Below, piece by piece: positions 18,316 through 26,891 of a DNA stretch of 64,000 bases. The notes beneath the pieces were generated by a model, which did no database searches, was not told the DNA's origin, and was given only the letters and a program-made list of their open reading frames with translations. Within the stretch, counting starts at the first letter, position 1, and every line of letters begins with the position of its first letter. This DNA is from Balneolaceae bacterium (GTDB taxonomy: Bacteria > Bacteroidota > Rhodothermia > Balneolales > Balneolaceae), in contig CP030887.1 of the NCBI GenBank assembly GCA_006969905.1, positions 868,001 to 932,000 on the forward strand, read 5' to 3'. The translations under genes and the position numbers were made by a program.

Positions 18316-19293
18316 TCATATTAAAAATTCCGTAAACAAACTTCCTGCCAGCTTTGCCGTTCTCCCCTGTTCGTCATATTTGGGATTCAGCTCACATACA
18401 TCCATGGATATCAGCTTTCCTGATTTCTTTACCAGGTGAAGAACCCGAAGTGCATGATGCAATTCTATCCCGCTCCAGGCAGGGGCACTTACTCCGGGTG
18501 CTGTTGCCGAATTAAAAACATCCAGACAAATAGTAAAATAAATATGAGTTCTGGATTGTATGAATTTCCGAACCCTTTCAAGGCTCTCTTTTTCTGAGTT
18601 CATGATTTCAAGATTCCCGCAAAACTCAGTGCCAAGCTCATTCGCGGTTTCAAAAAGAGAAGCGGTGTTGTTATCCCTGTTTATACCATACACGAAGTAT
18701 TTCAAATCGAGATTATGTTCTTCCGCGTATTCATGAGCTTGTAGAAAGGGAGAACCGGAATGGGCTATCCCATTATTGGGTCGTAAATCGAAATGTGCAT
18801 CAATGTTAAGTATTCCCAGTTTTGCTTTTGGGTTACTTTGTTTTAAAAAAGAAGCAATACCCAGATAATGGCCGAATGCCGTTTCGTGTCCTCCACCAAT
18901 TACAAAAGTTCGCTTACCAAGCTTGAGTAATCCCTCGATCCCTTTACCCAGTTGTTGTTGTGCTACTTCTAATTTACCAGCGTCAGGAAATATGTTTCCT
19001 ACATCTGTGAAACCGGAATCAGCCCTGTGCCAGCATAAAGAACCTATAGCTTTTCTGAATTCAACCGGGCCCTGTGAGGCACCCACCCTTCCTCCGTTTC
19101 GGGCAACACCTACATCACTGGCAAAGCCCAACAGGGTTATTTCATTACCCTTTTCCATTTCCGTTATGGGCGCACATTTTACAACCTGGTGATACCGACA
19201 CTGGTCCGGGTCATTTTCAGAGTCTACCCTCCCTGACCACCAGTTCTTGTCAGGTTTTTCATAAAAATCCGGGTTAATGCTCAATGCACTCAT
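18316..19293 (-). CDS. hutG: Formimidoylglutamase HutG (arginase family)
   Basis: The protein has 325 residues of ureohydrolase fold. Mn-binding motifs are GGGHETAFGHY (H136) and NIDAHFDLRP (D165, H167, D169). The third motif reads CLDVFNSATAPGVSAP, where canonical arginases have D-x-D; the second Asp is replaced by Phe, which may be a subfamily feature. It hydrolyses N-formimidoyl-L-glutamate to glutamate and formamide, the last step of histidine use. The start overlaps the hutI end by 20 nt. Assignment rests on the motifs plus the complete hut operon. Confidence 0.92.
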   Translation of the reverse strand: MSALSINPDFYEKPDKNWWSGRVDSENDPDQCRYHQVVKCAPITEMEKGNEITLLGFASDVGVARNGGRVGASQGPVEFRKAIGSLCWHRADSGFTDVGNIFPDAGKLEVAQQQLGKGIEGLLKLGKRTFVIGGGHETAFGHYLGIASFLKQSNPKAKLGILNIDAHFDLRPNNGIAHSGSPFLQAHEYAEEHNLDLKYFVYGINRDNNTASLFETANELGTEFCGNLEIMNSEKESLERVRKFIQSRTHIYFTICLDVFNSATAPGVSAPAWSGIELHHALRVLHLVKKSGKLISMDVCELNPKYDEQGRTAKLAGSLFTEFLI

Positions 19294-20512
19294 TGTTGAT
19301 GATAGTATAAGCAGGTTTTAACTGCCCCTGGTTATAGAAAATTTTTCTGTGACTATCTGTTTTGAATACAGCAACTCCTGCCCTGGCTCCGTTGTGAATT
19401 ACCCCGGCATCAATTCTTAAAGCCTGTGCCGCCCTGAATGTAATAGCTGCCAGTGTTTCACTAATGCTTAATTTTTCTGCTGCCCCAATCAGGGATGCCT
19501 GTACCAGCAAATCTCCCATTGGGGCAGATCCCGGATTCCAATCGGTTGCAATAGCTACGCAGGCATCATTATCCAACAACTTCCGGCAGGGTGTGTACTG
19601 CATTCCAAGCCCCAAAGAAGCGCCGGGAAGCGCTACAGCTACCGTGTCTGAATTTCTGAATTTCATAATGGTTTCGTCATTGGTTGTCTCAAGGTGGTCT
19701 GCTGAAACACAATCCAATTCTATAGCAAGTTCAGCGCCTCCCGGATGAAATTGATCTACATGCATTGTCATTTCAAAACCCTGCTCTCTCAGGGTTTCTG
19801 CATATGCCCGGGAAATATCCATATCAAAAGCCCCTTCTTCTACAAATATATCGGCACGATCAGCCAACTCTTCTTCTTTTATAACCGGGATGGTTTTGTT
19901 GATCAACTCAGCCAGGTACTCTGCATGTGTTCCCTTGAAATCTTTTGGTTTGATATGAGCTCCCAAAAAAGTCGGGATCAGAAGTGCTGGTGTCTTGCTA
20001 TTGGCTTCTTTAATGGCGCGAAGCATTTTGAGCTCATTTTCATGATCCAGCCCGTAGCCTGATTTTACCTCAATAATTGCGATGCCTTGCTCCAACAGTT
20101 TTTCAGTCCTTTCCAGAATTACTTCCGCTAATTCGGATTGGGAGGCGGCTCTTGTAGAAAGTACAGTATCCATAATACCTCCTCCGGCTTTGGCAATTTC
20201 CAGGTAGCTTTTTCCGGCTACTCTCAATGCATAGTCATGACTTCTGTCACCTGCCCAACAAATATGGGTGTGGCAATCTACAAAAGCAGGAGTCGCAACG
20301 AGCGGTTCTCCATCATTAAGAAACTTATCCGCTGAATGATATTTAGCAGAAAGATCGTGGTAATCACCTGTGTCAATCACAACACCTTCTTCAACCACAA
20401 TTCCTCCGCTATTAATAACCGGGAGTTCTTCATCTTTTAAAGAACCATGCAATGGAAGGCCATGCATGGTTATCAGCTCAATAAAAGGTCCGTAAAGAAT
20501 GGGGTTTTCCAT
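19274..20512 (-). CDS. hutI: Imidazolonepropionase HutI
   Basis: The protein has 412 residues of the amidohydrolase superfamily. The metal-binding motif PAFVDCHTHICWAGDR carries H81 and H83, followed by AKAGGGIMDTV, the substrate-region motif VKSGYGLDHENELKML, and later MHVDQFHPGG, SADHLE and ATDWNPGSAP. It opens the imidazolone ring to give N-formimidoyl-glutamate (third step). It starts 4 nt after hutU and overlaps hutG by 20 nt. Confidence 0.95.
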   Translation of the reverse strand: MENPILYGPFIELITMHGLPLHGSLKDEELPVINSGGIVVEEGVVIDTGDYHDLSAKYHSADKFLNDGEPLVATPAFVDCHTHICWAGDRSHDYALRVAGKSYLEIAKAGGGIMDTVLSTRAASQSELAEVILERTEKLLEQGIAIIEVKSGYGLDHENELKMLRAIKEANSKTPALLIPTFLGAHIKPKDFKGTHAEYLAELINKTIPVIKEEELADRADIFVEEGAFDMDISRAYAETLREQGFEMTMHVDQFHPGGAELAIELDCVSADHLETTNDETIMKFRNSDTVAVALPGASLGLGMQYTPCRKLLDNDACVAIATDWNPGSAPMGDLLVQASLIGAAEKLSISETLAAITFRAAQALRIDAGVIHNGARAGVAVFKTDSHRKIFYNQGQLKPAYTIINNECIEH

Positions 20513-20516
20513 AGTT

Positions 20517-22199
20517 TTAAATCAATAAATCATGCTTTTTCCCAACTTCTGTTGCTTCCTCATACCCTGCATCATGATGGCGGTATACACCCATTGCCGG
20601 GTCATTATAAAGTACGCGTTTTAAACAAGCTTCGGCTCTATCAGTTCCATCTGCAAGAACCACCATCCCGGCATGTTGACTGAAGCCCATTCCTACACCA
20701 CCTCCGTGATGGAAGCTAATCCAGGTTGCGCCCCCTGTGGCATTACTCATCAGGTTTAAGAGCGGCCAATCGCTTACGGCATCGGTTCCGTCTTTCATAG
20801 CTTCAGTTTCCCGGTTTGGAGATGCTACCGAACCGCAGTCTAAATGATCACGCCCTATCACGATTGGCGCCTTTACTTTCCCGGTTCGAACCAGATTGTT
20901 GAAGATCAAACCTGCTTTTTCACGTTCGCCCATTCCCAGCCAGCAAATACGGCAAGGCAATCCCTGGAAAGCCACCTTCTCTTTGGCTTCGTCCAACCAG
21001 TGAATAAGATGCTTGTTTTCAGGAAAGGCTTCTTTCAAAGCCCGATCGGTTACATAAATATCTTCGGGATCGCCGGAAAGAGCCGCCCAGCGGAACGGGC
21101 CTTTGCCTTCACAGAACAAAGGACGAATATATGCAGGTACAAAACCTGGGAAATCAAATGCGTTTTCCACCCCTCCTTGTTTGGCATAAGCCCTCAGGTT
21201 GTTTCCATAATCAAAAGTTATTGAACCACGATCCATGAGAGTAAGCATATGCCTTACGTGGCGGGCCATGCTTTCAATGGATTTTTTCTCATAAGCTTTT
21301 GGATCTGATTTTCGAAGCTTCAAAGCTTCTTGCAAGGTAATCCCATGGGGTACATACCCATTTAACGGATCATGGGCAGATGTTTGATCGGTTAATATAT
21401 CTGGTGTAATTCCATCTTTAATTAAGCGCTGTAGTATATCTCCGATATCTCCCACTAATCCCACAGAGAGATTATCTTTATTCTCTTTTGCCTCCAAAAC
21501 CCACTTGATGGCTTCTTCATAAGAATCTGTCATCTTGTCGATGTACCTGGTTTTAATTCTTTTCTCAATGCGGGCAGGATCTATATCCACACCCAAAAAA
21601 GTAGCCCCAGCCATAGTAGCCGCTAAGGGTTGAGCTCCACCCATTCCTCCGAGTCCACCGGTAACCAGTAATCGACCTCGTAAATCTCCATTAAAATGTT
21701 TCTGACCACATGCTACGAATGTCTCATAGGTTCCCTGGAGAATTCCCTGGGTTCCGATATAAATCCAAGAACCTGCCGTCATTTGACCATACATCATCAA
21801 GCCGCGTTCTTTCAATTCGTTGAAGTGATGCCAGTTTGCCCATTCCGGTACCAGGTTACTATTTGCAATCAAAACTCTTGGAGCTTCAGGATGGGAGCGA
21901 ACGATACCTACCGGCTTACCGGATTGAACCAACAGACTGTGATTCTCATCCATACTGAGCAATGTATGTACTATTTTTTCCAGCGCGGCCCGATTGCGAA
22001 CGGCCTGTCCATTTCCTCCATAAACGATAAAATCTTCAGGAGCTTCAGCCACTTCCTCATTCAGGTTGTTAAGCAGCATTCTAAGCGGGGCTTCTGTTTG
22101 CCAGCTTTTTGCATGCAATGTGTTACCCGTAGGAGAATAGTAGTTAGGGTGTGTAGCATATTTCTTAAGAAAGTCGGAAGTGTTCATCGAATTCTCCAT
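20517..22199 (-). CDS. hutU: Urocanate hydratase HutU
   Basis: The protein has 560 residues, normal for the family. NAD-binding glycine-rich motifs are [18 protein letters not shown] and GLVGDIGD. The conserved [20 protein letters not shown] and the C-terminal [19 protein letters not shown] contain active-site residues. It adds water to urocanate to form imidazolonepropionate (second step). The ATG at 22199 lies inside the 3' end of hutH (35-nt overlap); an internal ATG at 22187 is an alternative start that still overlaps. Confidence 0.96.
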   Translation of the reverse strand: MENSMNTSDFLKKYATHPNYYSPTGNTLHAKSWQTEAPLRMLLNNLNEEVAEAPEDFIVYGGNGQAVRNRAALEKIVHTLLSMDENHSLLVQSGKPVGIVRSHPEAPRVLIANSNLVPEWANWHHFNELKERGLMMYGQMTAGSWIYIGTQGILQGTYETFVACGQKHFNGDLRGRLLVTGGLGGMGGAQPLAATMAGATFLGVDIDPARIEKRIKTRYIDKMTDSYEEAIKWVLEAKENKDNLSVGLVGDIGDILQRLIKDGITPDILTDQTSAHDPLNGYVPHGITLQEALKLRKSDPKAYEKKSIESMARHVRHMLTLMDRGSITFDYGNNLRAYAKQGGVENAFDFPGFVPAYIRPLFCEGKGPFRWAALSGDPEDIYVTDRALKEAFPENKHLIHWLDEAKEKVAFQGLPCRICWLGMGEREKAGLIFNNLVRTGKVKAPIVIGRDHLDCGSVASPNRETEAMKDGTDAVSDWPLLNLMSNATGGATWISFHHGGGVGMGFSQHAGMVVLADGTDRAEACLKRVLYNDPAMGVYRHHDAGYEEATEVGKKHDLLI

Positions 22200-23733
22200 T
22201 CAGGTCAATACTTAACTGCTTTGCAGTCTGGTTTGCAATTTCGTTTATTTTTTGGTGATGAATAAGTTGATGAGCTGCGGCAATATCTTTCGCAAATACA
22301 CGGTCTGCATCCGCATGGTCAATATGTTGTCTTACAAATTGATGGCATGCCTCCAATACCGGGCCTGATTTCATCGGCCTTCTGAAATCAAAAGCTTGTG
22401 CAGCAGTAACCAACTCAATCGCTAAAATTTGTTCCAGGTTATCGATTACCTGGTTTAGTTTCCGGGAACTGATGGAACCCATACTTACATGGTCTTCCTG
22501 CCCCAACGAAGTGGGTATACTATCCGCAGATGCCGGGAAGCAAAGTGCTTTGTTCTCACTTACTAATGCAGCCGATGTGTATTGAGGAATCATAAAACCG
22601 GAATTCAATCCGATTTCTTTCATCAATAGTTTTGGCAGTCCCTCATGGCCGCCTTCCAGTAACAAATAGCTTCGACGATCTGAAATATTGCCCACTTCAT
22701 GCGCAGCCAGTGTTAAGTAGTCACAAGGCAGGGCAAGAGGCTGCCCATGAAAATTGCCCCCGCTAATGGCTTCTTTTTCGGAAAGAATAATCGGGTTATC
22801 GGTTACTGAGTTTATTTCGATTTCAACTTGTTCTTTTGTGTGTAGCCAGGCATCACGGGTAGTTCCGTGAACCTGGGGAATACATCTGATAGAATACGGA
22901 TCCTGTACACGCCCACAATAAGCATGTGATTGCACCATTTCAGAATCCCGAAGCAATGTTCGCATCCTGTGCGCTACCAATCGGGCACCGCTGAAAGGAC
23001 GTAAATCATGCAATTTCCCAATAAATGGGCTTACACTTCCCAATGCTCCTTCCAGGCTCATTGCGCCAATTATATCGGCTGTATCCAAACAATAATGAAG
23101 TTTATGAACAGCCCAAAGGGCATGAGCAGCTATGAACTGTGTGCCATTTATAAGTGCTAAACCTTCTTTGGCTTGTAAATTCAAGGACTCTAGAACCAGC
23201 ATCTTGTTGAGTTTTTCGCCACTCATGGTTCTGCCATTGTAATTAACCTCACCCAAACCAATTAGTGGCAAGAAAAGATGTGCCAATGGAGCCAAATCAC
23301 CGGATGCCCCCACCGAACCTTGTTCTGGTACCACAGGTATAATATCATTTTTGATGTAGAAGATGATGCGGTCAAGTGTGCTTTCGCGAATGCCAGAGTA
23401 ACCAATACTGAGCGCATGGGCTTTCAGAATCAGCATGGTTTTTGCAATTTCTTTTGCAATGGGTTTTCCCACTCCCACACTGTGGCTACGCAATAAATTA
23501 TCCTGGAGCTTTGACGTATTTTCTTTTGAAATTACTGTTGAACAAAGCGGGCCAAAACCGGTATTTACACCATATACCACATCTCCGTTCTCAACCATTC
23601 CTTCCACATACGTACGGCTGTTTTTAACCTTTTCCCGCTGAGCAGTACTTAGCTCTACACTCTTCTCACCCTTAACAATTTGTATTACATCCGGGATTGA
23701 AAGCCTATCCTCACCAAGTTTAAAACTATTCAT
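22165..23733 (-). CDS. hutH: Histidine ammonia-lyase HutH
   Basis: The protein has 522 residues. The MIO prosthetic group forms from A143-S144-G145 in [15 protein letters not shown]. The catalytic Tyr loop [10 protein letters not shown] (Y54) is also present, as is the C-terminal QEDHVSMGS segment. It deaminates L-histidine to urocanate and is the first enzyme and first gene of the hutHUIG operon. A GGAGG lies about 20 nt upstream of the start, but the bases just before ATG are only A/G-rich. The 3' end overlaps hutU by 35 nt. Confidence 0.97.
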   Translation of the reverse strand: MNSFKLGEDRLSIPDVIQIVKGEKSVELSTAQREKVKNSRTYVEGMVENGDVVYGVNTGFGPLCSTVISKENTSKLQDNLLRSHSVGVGKPIAKEIAKTMLILKAHALSIGYSGIRESTLDRIIFYIKNDIIPVVPEQGSVGASGDLAPLAHLFLPLIGLGEVNYNGRTMSGEKLNKMLVLESLNLQAKEGLALINGTQFIAAHALWAVHKLHYCLDTADIIGAMSLEGALGSVSPFIGKLHDLRPFSGARLVAHRMRTLLRDSEMVQSHAYCGRVQDPYSIRCIPQVHGTTRDAWLHTKEQVEIEINSVTDNPIILSEKEAISGGNFHGQPLALPCDYLTLAAHEVGNISDRRSYLLLEGGHEGLPKLLMKEIGLNSGFMIPQYTSAALVSENKALCFPASADSIPTSLGQEDHVSMGSISSRKLNQVIDNLEQILAIELVTAAQAFDFRRPMKSGPVLEACHQFVRQHIDHADADRVFAKDIAAAHQLIHHQKINEIANQTAKQLSIDLNGEFDEHFRLS

Positions 23734-23794
23734 TTTTTCTTCTTAGCAGTTTACCTCCAAAAGTTTAGGAGAATGTACTATTCGGATAGTTGTT

Positions 23795-23813
23795 ATGCTA
23801 ATTAATTGAGCAT
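23795..23813. promoter_or_regulatory. Possible operator upstream of hutH (imperfect palindrome)
   Basis: ATGCT (23795-23799) and AGCAT (23809-23813) flank an A/T core in the divergent gap between hutH and the VOC gene. Its position suits a regulator site for the hut operon. No hut regulator gene is present in the window, so this is weak. Confidence 0.25.
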
Positions 23814-23892
23814 TTCAACCTCTACTTATGGAAAACAACTGATGAACTTGACAAATATGCGCTGCTGAGCTACTATAAGATAAAAAGTGCTT

Positions 23893-24279
23893 ATGAGTTC
23901 TTCAGAACATATGATTTCATGGTTTGAGATTCCTGTTAATGACATTATCCGGGCTAAAAAGTTTTATGAAGCCATCTTCAACATCAAACTGGTTAGTATG
24001 GATATGGGAGATGAGTTCAAAATGGAGGTTTTTCCGGGTGATGAGAAATCTGTAAGCGGTGCCTTGGTTTTTAACCCATCGTGGTACAAAACCAGCAATA
24101 CAGATGGCTCACTTATTTATCTGAACGGTAATCCTGATCTTCAAATTATCCTGGATCGTATTGAAGCAGCCGGTGGGAAAGTGACCATTCCGAAAAGACA
24201 AATTTCTCCTGATCATGGCCACATGGCTGTCTTCGAAGATACAGAAGGGAACAGGATAGCCCTCCATTCAAACTCTTAA
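23893..24279 (+). CDS. VOC family (glyoxalase-like) protein
   Basis: The protein has 128 residues from ATG 23893; a GTG at 23887 in frame adds two residues only. It is a single-module VOC protein of the YdcA/PhnB-like type: ISWFEIPVNDIIRAKKFYEAIF at the start, YLNGNPDLQIILDRIEAAGG in the middle, and the terminal VFEDTEGNRIALHS. Such small proteins are dimeric, and the substrate is unknown. It is divergent from hutH. The stop codon lies inside the first copy of the 18-bp direct repeat. Confidence 0.85.
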   Translation: MSSSEHMISWFEIPVNDIIRAKKFYEAIFNIKLVSMDMGDEFKMEVFPGDEKSVSGALVFNPSWYKTSNTDGSLIYLNGNPDLQIILDRIEAAGGKVTIPKRQISPDHGHMAVFEDTEGNRIALHSNS

Positions 24280-24291
24280 TTCGAAACTGAA
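24274..24291. repeat. 18-bp direct repeat, copy 1
   Basis: TCTTAATTCGAAACTGAA is identical to 24855-24872, 581 bp downstream, and includes the stop codon of the VOC gene. The two copies bracket the gene at 24337-24777. The flanking bases differ, so the duplicated unit is 18 bp. Confidence 0.8.
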
Positions 24292-24336
24292 TTACAGGCA
24301 ATCCCGTAATCATGCTTTTCAAACTCATGATTACAA

Positions 24337-24777
24337 ATGAACAACAGGATACCTAAACTCTGCTTTTTGTTGATAATTTCGGTACTACTTTCCGGAAGTA
24401 TATTCTCCCAAACTGCTGATGACCATTACTTAGTTTTGAAACAGGATGGAGTTAGTCCACTCGATTTCGTAGACAAAAAACTGGAAACCCACGACTTGCT
24501 TATTTTTGATGACGCTCTTCATTTAGCCCTGGAGCCTTTTCAATTTTATGAAGAAATGCTCACCAAACATTCTTCTTCTATTGATTATGTATTCCTGGAA
24601 GTATTTGCCATAAATCACCAACCGGATATTGATAAATATCTAAGCAGTCCTGTAAAAGACAGCACTATTCTTCTCCCTGTTTTTCAGAATGATTATAGTG
24701 GTTTTGGTTGGCGTTACAAGACTTACCTGGATTTACTTTCAACTATATGGGACATCAATAAGGTGTTTCTACAATAA
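24337..24777 (+). CDS. Short exported protein, probably truncated (ChaN/erythromycin-esterase-like remnant?)
   Basis: The protein has 146 residues with a clear signal peptide (CFLLIISVLLSGSIFSQ). Segments such as DLLIFDDALHLALEPFQFYEEM, YVFLEVFAI and GFGWRYKTYLDLLSTIWDIN recall the start of larger ChaN/erythromycin-esterase-like proteins. In those, the last segment is internal; here a stop follows after about five residues. This suggests a C-terminally truncated gene, although the family link is from memory and weak. It lies between two copies of an 18-bp direct repeat, consistent with a rearrangement. It could also be a short, intact hypothetical protein. Confidence 0.55.
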   Translation: MNNRIPKLCFLLIISVLLSGSIFSQTADDHYLVLKQDGVSPLDFVDKKLETHDLLIFDDALHLALEPFQFYEEMLTKHSSSIDYVFLEVFAINHQPDIDKYLSSPVKDSTILLPVFQNDYSGFGWRYKTYLDLLSTIWDINKVFLQ

Positions 24778-24854
24778 ATGAATTGATAGACAGAGTTTCA
24801 ATGTCTCAACCCGTTGCAAAAAATACATTAATTAAGTAGAAGAATAATCCAAAT

Positions 24855-24872
24855 TCTTAATTCGAAACTGAA
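24855..24872. repeat. 18-bp direct repeat, copy 2
   Basis: Identical to 24274-24291. It lies 49 bp upstream of the TPR gene start, in the gap after the short exported protein. Confidence 0.8.
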
Positions 24873-24921
24873 CTTCATTTCACTCGTAGCTACTTCGGTA
24901 ATTTTGTATCGACACCTAGCT

Positions 24922-25998
24922 ATGAGAATCTTCTTGAAGTTTTTTTTCTTTCTCGTTGTGGTGAACCTGGTTTCACCAGTTGCTTTTTCACAAGCCCTGA
25001 CTGATGCCGGGATTGAACTATTTGAATCGGGGGAAACCGAAAAGGCCAAGGCTTTTTTTCAAAATCATCTTAAGACTAATAAGAAAGACCCGGTAGCTAA
25101 TTTTTATATGGGCCGCATTTATTTTGATGAAGATGAGTATGGAAAGGCTGTCGATTGGTTTGAAAAAGCTGCAAAATATGATGAAAACAACTCCAAATAT
25201 TATATGTGGCTCGGTCATTCATTTGGAAGAAGAGCTCAAAATGCACCAAAGCTAAAGCAGCCTTTCCTGGCCCGAAATTCCCGTAAGAATTATGAAAAAG
25301 CCGTTGAATTAGACCCCGATAACATTGAAGCCAGGGAAAGTGCCATGGAGTTTTATCTGCAAGCCCCGGGATTTATGGGGGGAGGAAGGAATAACGCAGA
25401 GCGTGAAGCCAAAGCAATTATGGAGCGAGATTCTGTTGCAGGATATACTGCGTGGGGAAGGATCTATTCGCACTATGAAGAAACTGAAAAGGCCAAAGAA
25501 AATTACAAAGAAGCTATCCGTAATCATCCAAAGGATATGACTGCTTACTACCGGCTGTTTGCTTTATACTATAACCAAGAACATTTCTCTGGTGCCCTTG
25601 AAGTAGCTAATCAGCAACATGTGCAAAACGACACTAGCGCCGCTATTTACATTAACAAAGCACATGCCCAGCTAAAGCTGGATAATTTTGATACCGCTTT
25701 GGATAGTTACCTAATCGCACTTGAAAAAGATAGCACCATTTACACAGTTTGGTATCACATCGGCAGGCTGGCAGCAGTTTCAGGTTCGCATCTCGAAAAA
25801 GGAAGTTTCTATATCCAGGAGTTTATCAAAAAGCAGGATATGTATAATGATAATACACTAGCATGGGCTCATTTTCGCTACGGAAAAATACTGGAACACC
25901 TGGGAAACAAGGATGAAGCTGTTGAAAATTATAAAATCGCCCTCAAAAAGAATAAAGACCTGGAAGAAGTAAAAAAGGCTCTTGCGGAACTTCAATAA
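24922..25998 (+). CDS. Exported tetratricopeptide-repeat protein
   Basis: The protein has 358 residues from ATG 24922, chosen over an upstream TTG (24904) because MRIFLKFFFFLVVVNLVSPVAFS is a complete signal peptide ending before Q. The rest is TPR helices: FESGETEKAKAFFQNHLKTN, PVANFYMGRIYFDEDEYGKA, YYMWLGHSFGRR, SAAIYINKAHAQLKLDNFDT and WAHFRYGKILEHLGNKDEA. TPR proteins of this type are periplasmic scaffolds without enzymatic activity; the partner is unknown. It is convergent with the ROK kinase gene, 1 nt apart. Confidence 0.88.
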   Translation: MRIFLKFFFFLVVVNLVSPVAFSQALTDAGIELFESGETEKAKAFFQNHLKTNKKDPVANFYMGRIYFDEDEYGKAVDWFEKAAKYDENNSKYYMWLGHSFGRRAQNAPKLKQPFLARNSRKNYEKAVELDPDNIEARESAMEFYLQAPGFMGGGRNNAEREAKAIMERDSVAGYTAWGRIYSHYEETEKAKENYKEAIRNHPKDMTAYYRLFALYYNQEHFSGALEVANQQHVQNDTSAAIYINKAHAQLKLDNFDTALDSYLIALEKDSTIYTVWYHIGRLAAVSGSHLEKGSFYIQEFIKKQDMYNDNTLAWAHFRYGKILEHLGNKDEAVENYKIALKKNKDLEEVKKALAELQ

Positions 25999-25999
25999 A

Positions 26000-26773
26000 C
26001 TAGCTTTCCAAGCTACTAAAAAACTCCTGGTTTTGTTTTTCTAACGAACCTGCATAATAGGCGGCACCCACAATGCTAGCATCATTGAGAAGCTTTGCTG
26101 CTTTAAACTTTGTATTTATCTGTATGAATGGAAATGTCTTTTCTGCTTTGGTGCTGAGTTGTCCACCCAGGATAAACATGTCTGGGTGGAAAATTTTTTC
26201 ATAATGTTCTAACACAAATTGCAATCGTTTTGCCCATGTTTTGCGTTGTATGCCTTCCTTTTTGCGGGCTTTATTAGAGGCCCGTTCTTCAATGGTAATT
26301 CCCTTGATAGAGATTTGTCCCAACTCAGTATTTGGGACCAGAATACCATCCATAAAAAGAGAAGACCCTATACCTGTGCCCACTGTAAGTACTAATACTG
26401 ACCCTCTTTTTTTCTTACCCACTCCAAATGTCATTTCTGCAAGCCCGACAGCGTCTGCATCGTTAATGGTACTTACGGGGCAGCCCGTTATCTCAGAAAA
26501 AAGATGGTCAGCATCAGCATCTGTCCAGGCCTCATCTAGCCTTGTTCCTGAAAGTACTATACCATTACGTACCGCCTCCGGAAAGGCACAACCGATAGGC
26601 CCTTTCCAGTCAAATTTCTTAACCACCTTATGCATCTTGGATATGAGCTTATGAGGGCGGGTATCCTCAATTTTATCCGTGGTTCTTTTTTTAGATACAA
26701 TTTCACCTTTTTCAATATCTACGATTGCACCTTTAATACCGTAGCTACCAATGTCAATGCCTAAAACTTCCAC
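26000..26773 (-). CDS. ppgK: ROK-family kinase, polyphosphate glucokinase-like
   Basis: The protein has 257 residues. The phosphate-1 motif is GIDIGSYGIKGAIVD. The conserved aspartates of NDADAVGLAE include the catalytic base, and the phosphate-2 region is VLTVGTGIGSSLFMDG. ELGQ, the RKTWAKRLQ...HPDMFILGG block and the IVGAAYYAG end match PpgK (polyphosphate/ATP glucomannokinase) better than GlcK. It phosphorylates glucose using polyphosphate or ATP in the cytoplasm. The ROK cysteine cluster for zinc is absent, as is usual in PpgK. The donor cannot be proven from sequence. Confidence 0.82.
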   Translation of the reverse strand: MEVLGIDIGSYGIKGAIVDIEKGEIVSKKRTTDKIEDTRPHKLISKMHKVVKKFDWKGPIGCAFPEAVRNGIVLSGTRLDEAWTDADADHLFSEITGCPVSTINDADAVGLAEMTFGVGKKKRGSVLVLTVGTGIGSSLFMDGILVPNTELGQISIKGITIEERASNKARKKEGIQRKTWAKRLQFVLEHYEKIFHPDMFILGGQLSTKAEKTFPFIQINTKFKAAKLLNDASIVGAAYYAGSLEKQNQEFFSSLES

Positions 26774-26891
26774 AACTCCTGATGGTTAACAATTTCTTAA
26801 CACGAATTTAAACATACGGAAAGGAAGCTTAAATGCAATGTTAAGTTTTTCGAAGAAATCTGGTTGTATCTCTTTTATTGGGGCTTGGCGT

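Noticed and set aside
20447-23641. Plus-strand open frames opposite hutU and hutH, up to 189 codons
   Set aside because: They lie wholly antisense to recognised enzymes and show no domain or start signals.
23845-23880. A sigma70-like promoter (TTGACA ... TATAAG) before the VOC gene
   Set aside because: The spacing is about 20 nt and the lineage uses a different promoter consensus, so the match is not reliable.
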